Positions 1 through 7,605 of a stretch of 20,543 nt of DNA are shown here, one piece after another. The stretch's first letter is position 1; every line of letters begins with the position of its first letter. Below the pieces are notes generated by a model. That model was not told the DNA's origin. It did not search any database and saw nothing but the letters and a program-made list of their open reading frames with translations. This DNA is from Blastomyces gilchristii SLH14081 (Eukaryota; Ascomycota; Eurotiomycetes; Onygenales; Ajellomycetaceae). A program made the translations under genes and the position numbers. The stretch lies in assembly GCF_000003855.2 (NCBI RefSeq), contig NW_003101682.1:1282865-1303407 (forward strand), written 5' to 3'.

Positions 1-638
1 TGACTCAATAGAATGCTCATTCTGTAATACAACATGAGAATTCTGAGTATATTGTAATACACTGTGCATTATACAATAGTCTCAGAGTCAGATTGAAAGA
101 GAAGTATGATCTAAATCAATTAAATATGAGATTCTTATTCTCAACTGAGACAGGAATTAAATACTTAATAGACTTTCTATCAGAAACTCAAGCAGCTATA
201 AGAAAATGGCTAAATTCAGAATTATCTGAATATGAAGAGGAGGAAATCAATCAGATATAATCTGTTAAAACAGCTATATACTATCTTTTAATAATTTGTT
301 TTGTTACAGTCTTTCTTTATTTTATCTTTTCATTTCAATTTCTTTCTGTCTATCTATTTAATGTGTCTATCTTTAAGACTGTGTTCTCTTTTCCTTTGTC
401 ATGATATTGTCAAATGATTTCAAAGTATGAGATGATGTTAAAACACTGCAATTTGTAAACTGTTTTTGTATTCTGAGCTGGAATTTTCTGATTTTACATA
501 TCTGAAATTGATGAATGTATAATAGTTAACTTTACAGATATAGGAAAAACCCTGAGAACTTTTAGTTCTCAGGTAGATGTTATAGTCTCTGACTGCATAC
601 ATCTATAATTGAAGAATAATAATAATAATAATAATAAT
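1..638 (+). mobile_element. LINE copy A, 3' end (Tad-type, RIP-mutated)
   Basis: This is the 3' end of a non-LTR retrotransposon whose 5' part lies outside the window. A frame ending in TAA at 258-260 encodes the C-terminal tail of ORF2. It carries remnants of the Cys/His knuckle typical of Tad-clade elements (an HENSEY-like stretch, then IHCALYNSLR), followed by FLFSTETGIKYLIDFL. A 3' UTR of about 350 bases follows, with two stem-loops (551-573 and 574-605) and an (AAT)8 tail at 615-638. Copy B (1015-1653) matches it over its whole length, differing mainly by C/T and G/A transitions. Trp TGG at 207-209 is kept here but is TGA in copy B, so A is less mutated at that site. The family call rests on motif recognition, not on a search. 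Confidence 0.82.
551..573 (+). other. LINE 3' UTR stem-loop, copy A (loop TTT)
   Basis: A perfect 10 bp stem, CCTGAGAACT with AGTTCTCAGG, closes a TTT loop. A second stem (TAGATGT 574-580 with ACATCTA 599-605) follows, then the (AAT)8 tail. In LINEs of the stringent type (eel UnaL2 is the known example) a 3' stem-loop is recognised by the reverse transcriptase, so a similar role is plausible here but not shown. Confidence 0.75.
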
Positions 639-1653
639 AGACTCTGTTTTGAAAATTCAAAAGAGAAGAATATCAAAGCTTATAATTCATATGCACTAAG
701 TTCCTACTCATATGAATATTCATGACAATGAATTGACTGATTCAGCTGTAAAAAAAAGTTCAGAATTAAGCAGATCTATTCAAAAAATTATATTCTGATC
801 TTTTATCAAGAGAAAAATAAAAGAATCTTGTTTAGATAAGTGAAATGAAAGCTGACAGAAATAAAAGAAGAGTATACATTATTCAAGATTTGAAATAAAA
901 CTCAAGTGAAAATCTTGTTCAATTAAATATAAAAAGAAAATATTCTCATCTATAATACAGCTGAAACTAGGACATGACTATTTTAAATCTTATATACAAA
1001 GATTTGATGATAGATTTGATTCAATAGAATGCTTATTCTGCAATATAAATGAGAATTCTGAGCATATTATAATACACTGTGCATTGTACAATAGTCTCAG
1101 AGTCAGATTGAAAGAGAAGTATAATCTAAATCAATTAGATATAAGATTCTTATTCTCAACTGAGACAGGAATTAAATACTTAATAGACTTTCTATCAGAA
1201 ACTTAAGCAGCTATAAAAAAATGACTAAATTCAGAAATATCTGAATATGAAGAGAAGAAAATTAATCAGATATAATCTGTTAAAACAGCTATATACTATC
1301 TTTTAATAATTTGTTTTATTACAGTCTCTCTTTACTTTATCTTTTTCTTTCAATTCTTTTCTATCTATCTGTTTAATGTGTCTATCTTTAAGACTGTGTT
1401 CTCTTTTCTTTTGTCATGATATTGTCAAATGATTTCAAAGTATCAGAAGATGTTAAAATACTGCAATTTGTAAACAGTTTTTATATTCTGAGCTGAAATT
1501 TTCTGATTTTACATATCTGAAATTGATGAATGTATAATAGTTAACTTTACAGATATAGGAAAATCCCTGAGAACTAAAAGTTCTCAGGTAGATGTCATAG
1601 TCTCTGACTGCATACATCTATAATTGAAGAATAATAATAATAATAATAATAAT
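639..1653 (+). mobile_element. LINE copy B, 3' third (RNase H and C-terminal knuckle)
   Basis: This is a 5'-truncated LINE copy that begins directly after the (AAT)8 tail of copy A. The frame ending in TAA at 1273-1275 contains an RNase H signature, (W)VPTHMNIHDNELTDSA, at about 697-750, where the expected Trp is TAA at 697-699. It then has LKLGHDYFKSY and the Cys/His knuckle ECLFCN...SEHIIIHC at about 1029-1082. The RNase H and the stop are in the same frame, so decay has been by substitution. The 3' UTR carries a stem-loop at 1566-1588 and an (AAT)8 tail at 1630-1653. In-frame stops mean it is not functional. Confidence 0.83.
1566..1588 (+). other. LINE 3' UTR stem-loop, copy B (loop AAA)
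   Basis: It has the same 10 bp stem as copy A (CCTGAGAACT with AGTTCTCAGG), but the loop is AAA instead of TTT. The hairpin therefore reads as the reverse complement of the one in copy A while its flanks keep the same orientation. Confidence 0.75.
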
Positions 1654-2415
1654 CTACATAATTTTAGTCTTTTAACTTCTATCACTCACAGAACCTTCTC
1701 TCTGTCATAATAAAACTTTCACTCTTATCTATCTCATCAAAGAACTCTCTCTTATTCAAGCTTCTTGTAATTTCTTTACAATTTCTTTCTTTTCTTACAG
1801 CTGTTTTTAGATTGAAGAGCTTTCATCTCTTCTTTATCATTTCTTTTCAAGCTGTTCTTACATCTTTCACTCTTTGTATAAATAAACAATTCTTACATCT
1901 GATCACTCTTTGTATAGATAAAGCAATTTTATCACTTAATCTTCTCTTTCTATAATATCTACAGTGTATATAAACAGACTAGTACTTCTGAACACTGTTT
2001 ATCTCTTTGAGCCTAGTATCTGTGATACTCATTATCTTCTTTCAATGTCATTTTTCTTCTCTGTGAATATATTCTTTTAAATAGAGAAACTGTGATGTGC
2101 TTCTGTTCTCTATTCAAGTCAATTCTCTATTCAACTCTAGCTTTCACTTTATTTCTTACTGTTTTCTGAAGCTTCTGCTTCTATTTTCTCTCTCTGTTTT
2201 TCTCTTCATATGCAATTACTTCTACTATGAGAGCTTTCACTTCTTCTCTACAGACTCTCTGTTCTTTTCTTCATATGCAATTACTTCTTCTATAAGAGTT
2301 AATCTCTATAAAACAATCACTGTATATATAGAGATGTACACTCATCTCTTATCTTTTAGAGAATCAGACATGTTTTTACTCTTATATCTGACTCTATGTA
2401 GCGGCGTATGCTACA
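1654..2415. repeat. Pyrimidine-rich AT-rich block, decayed repeat of unknown type
   Basis: The plus strand is strongly C/T-skewed and no intact gene is present. On the minus strand, about 1730-2000, one frame reads as a lysine/arginine-rich peptide with Cys pairs (CRYYRK, then RCKNCLF), interrupted by stops. This could be the relic of a Cys-rich repeat-associated ORF, but I cannot assign a family. There are two short tandem duplications: about 30 bases at 1855 and again at 1890 (35 base offset), and about 30 bases at 2204 and again at 2269 (65 base offset). Near the right end, 2397-2415 is a 6 bp hairpin (TGTAGC with GCTACA) whose loop keeps a CpG in otherwise CpG-poor DNA. Confidence 0.4.
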
Positions 2416-2628
2416 CTCTCTTTACTTTACTCTTTCTTTTCTATTCTTTTCTATTCACTTATTTAATATGTTTATCTTTAAGACTTTATTCCCTTTTTCT
2501 TTATTATGATATTTTCAAATGATTTCAAAGTATTAGAAGATGTTAGAATACTGCAATTTATAAAGAGTTTTTATATTCTGAGCTGAAATTTTCTGATTTT
2601 ACATATCTGAAATTGATAAATGTATAAT

Positions 2629-3133
2629 TAGACTGACTGTGTGACCGTGTCTGAGACCAGAATCAGATTTTTTAATAGTTTCATTACCAATTCAACTGAT
2701 TTCATTCCACAGTTTTAACATTAGATAGTAGTCTCATACTGTCTCAGTGAGACTTACTGTCTACTCTTATCACATTTTTCAAATGAGATCATGATTTTCA
2801 CTTCTCAATTTAAATTATTTTTATTGCTTTAAATGACTTTAAATCTCATTTAAGTATTATCAAAAAGCATTACTTTTTAAAAAATTAAAAATAGTCTAAA
2901 AAAAACCTTAAAATGTCTAAAAATAGTCACTTTATATCAAGAATGAGACTAAATGAGATTAAATGAAATCACTTTCTCATTTTTTTCAAGTCATGATTTC
3001 ATTTTAAAATCTGATATATAGTTACTTTGCATGTTTTTTTAATAACTAGTCTCAGTGAGATTCATGTCAAGAAATGTATGAGATCAGATTAAATGAGATT
3101 AAATATGAAATTCATAGTCTCAGCAGTCAGTCT
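2629..3133. mobile_element. MITE-like insertion (inverted termini, 9 bp target duplication)
   Basis: An insertion of about 505 bases interrupts LINE copy C. Its left terminus AGACTGACTG (2630-2639) is the inverted complement of its right terminus CAGTCAGTCT (3124-3133). The sequence ATGTATAAT occurs immediately outside both ends (2620-2628 and 3134-3142) but only once at this place in LINE copies A, B and D (with one difference in D), so it is a target site duplication. Internally GTCTCAGTGAGAC (2741-2753) recurs at 3049-3061 with one change. There is no coding capacity. Short inverted termini with a 9-10 bp duplication suggest a non-autonomous Mutator-like (MULE) element, but the superfamily is inferred. 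Confidence 0.75.
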
Positions 3134-3169
3134 ATGTATAATAGTTAACTCTATAGATATTAGAAAAAC

Positions 3170-3192
3170 TCTGAGAACTTTTAGTTTCTAAA
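3170..3192 (+). other. LINE 3' UTR stem-loop, copy C (loop TTT, decayed)
   Basis: The left arm CTGAGAACT and TTT loop match copy A. The right arm has changed by transitions only, so the stem is largely lost. Confidence 0.6.
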
Positions 3193-3254
3193 TAGATATT
3201 ATAGTCTATAACTATATACATTTATAATTGAAGAATAATAATAATAAATAATAA

Positions 3255-3948
3255 CAGTTATTAATTTATATAATCAGTGCTTGCAAGCTTTTATAAAAGA
3301 TTACATAGATTAGCAGCTAGCTTCTTATAATATAATTAACTACTTTAAGAACTTCTCTATTATATCTAACTTAAAATTTCAATTTTTATACTATATTTTC
3401 TACAGTGACTGAGTTTATTCTGACTCAGTACTGCTCAATACATTTATTTAACAGAAGAAAAGATAATAAAAGAAGAAAAAAAACATAAAATATACAATTC
3501 TGATAAAACATTGCATGATAATATGACACAAATGTAACAAGAGAAAAAAAACATTGTTAAGAGTTAAACAAGTCAAATGATGCAAAAAATTATACAGTAC
3601 AAAAAGAAATGATCACAAATCTGACTCAGCAGCAGAAGTAGTAGAAGAACAATAGAACAAAAGAAGACAAGAATGAATATAATAATTGTTTACAATAAAA
3701 CACTCTGACCCAAACGCCATGTAACTACTGGAAAAATAGGGGAATCAGTATCAAAACACCTGAAAGTACAGAAAGAAGATGGAAACTGAAAACGGAAATG
3801 AGAAGCGGTGATGACTCAAGCGCTCATATAATATAGATTGAGAAAAATGGATATTTATGTGTATCGATGTATGTATTGACTTCGTTGTCATTTGGATTGT
3901 AGGTTACCTGTTTCGTTTTGGTTTATGAGTTTGGTGGCGGAGTTTTTA
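3255..3948. other. AT-rich spacer passing into the 3' flank of a gene
   Basis: To about 3700 the sequence is AT-rich and purine-rich on the plus strand, with no recognisable gene or element. After about 3700 base composition becomes normal, and this part probably holds the 3' untranslated region of the minus-strand gene ending at 3949. No poly(A) signal could be assigned with confidence. Confidence 0.5.
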
Positions 3949-5433
3949 TCAAGGCTCCCAGTCAGAGTCCAAGGGATGACCTTTGCTGTTAGAAGTCTCT
4001 TGTTTTGGAGGGAACAGAGCAGTGGGTGTAGCTTTTGCTGCTTCACTTGTTGGTGTTTTTGTTTTTGGTGGAGGTGGAGGTTGGTTTATCGACGGTCTCG
4101 GCGCCTTTACGGCTTGAAAGTCAGAGCTGCTTGTTTCACTGGCACTAACGCTTCCGGTGTGCTTGGAGCCGTTTCTTCGCTCCTTTTTGCGGTTACAGAC
4201 TGTCGTCCACTCGCTTTCACTCATTATGATGCGCATCTGCTCTTCCTCGGACGGCAAGTTGTTGGCCCAACTCTCTAAATAAGAGGACGGTTTTGTGGTT
4301 TCGGATGTTGGGAGAGGGTTGGCTGCTGGCTCAGCGGCTGGCTCAAACGTGTCTAGAAAAGATGTGGGTGGTGGTTCATTTGTAGATTGCCGCAGACCAT
4401 TTGGTTTGTTGCTGCTGTTTTCTGTTTTCCAGGCATTGGCAGCTGGAGGGGGTTTAGATTTGGCAGCCTCGCGACGTTCATGTTCACGGGCAGTGTGGAG
4501 TTGTTTCTCAAGTTGAATACGGCGCTCCCTCTCCGCATCTTCTACCATCTTCTTTCTATTTTCATTCTTAATCCTTCGTTGGCGCTGTTTCTTTGTCTCT
4601 GTGACCTTTTCCGACTTTCGATTTTTCTTCGCTGACTGTTCAGCCTCCTGAGACACGTCAACCAGGCGAAGGACGGGTATAGTTGCTGGGGGAGGCGGCA
4701 GCATATCGGAGACGCTACCTGCCGTGGGTACAGTTGGATTGACAACAGGTGAGTTTACGGAGGACATGTCATCGTCCGCATCCCCCCCAGTGGTCGATGA
4801 AGTGCAAGTAGACGACTCCGTGGCATCCTTCTCGGCTGTGGTATCTCCGTTAGAGGTGGTACCCTTCTCAGCTGTGGCATCCTTGTCAACTGTGGTATCC
4901 TTCTCAATAGTGACGTCCTTCTCAACTGTGACATCCTTCTCGGCTGAAGTATCTTTACTGGCTGCTATATCCTTCTTGGCAGTGATATCCTTGTTGGCAG
5001 GCTCAACGGCACTGCTAACAATTTTCTTAGTGCGGACTTGATGCTTATTAGGTTTGCTATCCGCAGATGAGAGCTTGGTGCCCTCTTTCGCTTTGGAAAG
5101 CCGTTTGGCAAACTCCTGGATGTTCATCCCCTCATCACCAGCCTCGGCCTTATGTACTCCGGAGGAAACCACCTCCTGTTTTGCAGGAGAATGAACGATG
5201 GGTTTGGGAGGCGGAGTACGAGAGCCGCTGCTGCTGGCGTTGTCTGGGGATCGTTTTGCTTTCCGCTTTGCCTTTTTGGAGAGATATCCATTTTCGTGTT
5301 TCTCCACGAGAGCTTTCAGTGGTGTAGCTCTGACTCTGGGGCAGGATCTGAGTTTATAATACCAAAAGAGGCCGCCACTGATGACGAGCACAATGGCCCA
5401 GTTTAAGAAGGGATTCATTTTCGGTTCTATCAT
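3949..5433 (-). CDS. Membrane-anchored Lys/Glu-rich protein of unknown function, 494 aa
   Basis: This single-exon gene runs from ATG at 5431-5433 to TGA at 3949-3951. I do not recognise a named family. Residues 8-26 form a hydrophobic segment (NWAIVLVISGGLFWYY) followed by basic residues, consistent with an N-terminal signal anchor and a long cytoplasmic tail. A basic cluster KKAKRKAKR lies at 53-61. Residues 146-205 are about ten six-residue repeats of the type xEKDxT, coded by an 18 bp minisatellite. Residues 265-327 are highly charged (K/R/E) and probably helical or coiled coil. A SESEWTTVCNRKKERR motif (405-420), a proline run (QPPPPP, 451-456) and a C-terminal HPLDSDWEP follow. The composition is otherwise disordered (S, T, P, A). 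A second in-frame Met at residue 6 could be the start. The long undisturbed frame in GC-normal DNA and the ordered low-complexity blocks support a real gene. Function is unassigned. Confidence 0.8.
   Translation of the reverse strand: MIEPKMNPFLNWAIVLVISGGLFWYYKLRSCPRVRATPLKALVEKHENGYLSKKAKRKAKRSPDNASSSGSRTPPPKPIVHSPAKQEVVSSGVHKAEAGDEGMNIQEFAKRLSKAKEGTKLSSADSKPNKHQVRTKKIVSSAVEPANKDITAKKDIAASKDTSAEKDVTVEKDVTIEKDTTVDKDATAEKGTTSNGDTTAEKDATESSTCTSSTTGGDADDDMSSVNSPVVNPTVPTAGSVSDMLPPPPATIPVLRLVDVSQEAEQSAKKNRKSEKVTETKKQRQRRIKNENRKKMVEDAERERRIQLEKQLHTAREHERREAAKSKPPPAANAWKTENSSNKPNGLRQSTNEPPPTSFLDTFEPAAEPAANPLPTSETTKPSSYLESWANNLPSEEEQMRIIMSESEWTTVCNRKKERRNGSKHTGSVSASETSSSDFQAVKAPRPSINQPPPPPKTKTPTSEAAKATPTALFPPKQETSNSKGHPLDSDWEP
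4820..4999 (-). repeat. 18 bp minisatellite inside the 494 aa gene (10 units)
   Basis: Ten in-frame 18-base units occur head to tail (starting at 4820, 4838, 4856, 4874, 4892, 4910, 4928, 4946, 4964 and 4982). On the plus strand the unit is roughly GTGGTATCCTTCTCAGCT. On the coding strand each unit adds six residues of the type A-E-K-D-x-T. Units at the two ends are more divergent than the middle ones. The array codes for about residues 146-205. Confidence 0.88.
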
Positions 5434-7605
5434 GACGATAAGGGGACGTTAACTCATGTACTTAAGGATGGACTAGCACAAAATGAAAGATAAGGGAAGA
5501 GGACACATACTTGTTTGAGTGAGCTCTTTTATAAATAGAACAAGCAGATTGAAACTTTAGACGGGACAAGCGGGGTCAAAACCCCAGATTTAGACAAGAA
5601 AAGGAACTATAAGCTGGTTCCTCAAAACGGCTTCTGAGGCGTTGACAGAAGCAGGTCTGTTAGCGCGTGAGCAGATGAGAGACTGGGTTTGATTGACGGA
5701 AAGGATTCCTGTAGTGTTTAAACGGATCTGGGTGTTTTGCTTTCCGGACGTGGCTGTGTTGCGATAGGGCCGGCAAGCCGGGGCGTGTGGATGTTTGAAA
5801 GTTGATCGACGAAGTAGGGGGTTCAAGCAGGTAAGACGGTGATTTTTCTTTAGAATCGAGTCTGGAGGAAGTGTTTAAAGCGGTGATATCTCGAAATTTG
5901 ATGAGAGCAGGATATGGGGGGGATATGTTAGAAAAGCGCAAGGTCGACCAAGCTTCCACAGCGCGTAGCAGGTTATGAAGGTTATCAAATTGGCGTCATC
6001 ATTGGTTGGGATATATAGTTCAGGGAGAGGAAGTCAAAGCGAATAGAGACCATGGAATCAAAAGAGCGAGATGCCAGGCTGAGGCACCAGCATGGTTTGG
6101 GAAACAGGCAATGGAAGTGTAAAGGAGTGACAGCTGGAGGAGGAGAGAACAGATCGGGAGGATGGTGAGCGTTGTGAGTTCGCCTGTTGTCCGCTGCTGC
6201 CCTTGCTGCGAATTCCCTGGTTCCAACCTTCTCCTGGCGGCGGCGAGGGCGAGGGCCGCTTGATTAGTAAGGCGCCGTTTTTCCTTGAGGCCAGCTTTCC
6301 ACTCCACACAAACCAACACCCAACCGCCGGCGGTATTGTCGTTAGTTACAGGCGTATTGTAACCTTAACTCCCTCTTATTGTTATGATTATTACTATATA
6401 GGTCTGTCCCGCTTGCACAGTCTCGGCCTTGTCCCCTCCCCTTTTTTCGAATAGGCCAGAAGGAAGCTCCACCTCTCTCTGTTGTTGTGATGTGAACTGC
6501 AATAATGTATGGATGGATGGGCTTCAGTTATCTGAACTATCTATTTACTTAGTTTCCGGTGTTTGTTGCTCAATTCATGATAGGTACGAACAACATAGGA
6601 AAAACACTTTCCAGGAGTATCTTATTATTAGCGTATGTATGTATGCACATGTACTACCAATGTCTCAAATTCCGGGGTCCTTCGAATTCCCCCACATCAT
6701 TTTTATTATTACTACGGAGTATGATGGAGCTCGTATCCGACGCCGAATATGAAGGCAATCCGCGGTTAAGAATGTGAGCCGACACTTTATTCAAGGGGAG
6801 AAAAGACTGCATATGGTGGTGGCCTTGAATCTTGATTGAAAACACTTGATCCGCCAGAGTTCGCTTGAAATATCTCTCCATCGAGAAGTCTCCCGGGCAT
6901 TGCACCGAATGTAGCTGACATTGTTCCGATTCGCCATTCTTTCAACCTCTTCTTCATCAATTCTGAGTAGGTAACTAATCCGTAATTACTCCGTTCATTA
7001 ATCCTAGCCAAACTCTCTATCGACCCCGGTTCATTAATCAAATTGAAGTTGGCGCGAGCTGTCATTTAAGGGGGGTAATTTTATACCACGTGACATTATC
7101 AAATACCAAATCGTGTAATATGCGGTATTACTGAAAACAACACTGGACTGCGGCCATGTATATGTATCTCTTTTATTTTGCATGTTAGATTAGGATTGCT
7201 ATGGTGGCATGCATGGTTATAACACTAATGAGTCTTTTAGGACTGTGTTAGCTATCAATTCTTTGAGCTTTGCTTTTCTTTTAAGTTTGCTCTGTTAACT
7301 ATTTTATTTTTAGAGTACATTCTTTACTGATAACGAATTTTAATTTAAAGTTTGTTTTGTCTGAGCTATGATTAGGTATAAACTCTAATAATACATGCAC
7401 AGTCCAGTCTAGCGTTAAACTTCCTGCAACGCCGCTTTCAACGTGAAGAAGTTCCCGCCTTCAAGAACAAATACTTCAGCCCTATTCTATGCTATTAGTA
7501 CTATCATCAAGCCTCGCAAAGACACATACCCCCGTTGGGCTGAGTTTCGATTAAACCGATAAAGATAACCTAACTATCACTTTGCTGCCCTATACGACTC
7601 CTACC
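5434..7605. other. Divergent intergenic region between the two genes
   Basis: About 2.2 kb of GC-normal sequence separates two divergently transcribed genes and should hold both promoters. Several short open frames occur (for example minus strand 5660-5959, 6020-6319 and 6787-7065), but none has recognisable motifs, convincing splice sites or homologous character. The frame at 6787-7065 (92 aa) looks the most protein-like and could be a small gene or a relic. 7080-7560 is more AT-rich. The start of the downstream gene is in good context (CTACC before ATG). Confidence 0.5.

Larger units (their letters stand above)
2416..3254 (+). mobile_element. LINE copy C, 3' UTR only, split by a MITE
   Basis: 2416-2628 matches the LINE 3' UTR of copies A and B from their CTCTCTTTAC segment on. 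The match resumes at 3134 and ends in a degraded (AAT)n tail at 3234-3254. The two halves join exactly at a 9-base sequence repeated on both sides of the insertion at 2629-3133. The 3' stem-loop at 3170-3192 keeps its left arm and a TTT loop, but its right arm is altered by transitions only. It is non-coding and 5'-truncated. Confidence 0.78.

Noticed and set aside
2097..2522. A 141-codon open frame on the plus strand, rich in Phe/Leu/Ser
   Set aside because: Its composition follows the pyrimidine-rich strand, it has no motif, and its end runs into the LINE 3' UTR shared by copies A, B and D.
5590..6319. Minus-strand frames of 78-99 codons upstream of the 494 aa gene
   Set aside because: No recognisable motifs or convincing splice links; more likely 5' UTR or intergenic sequence.
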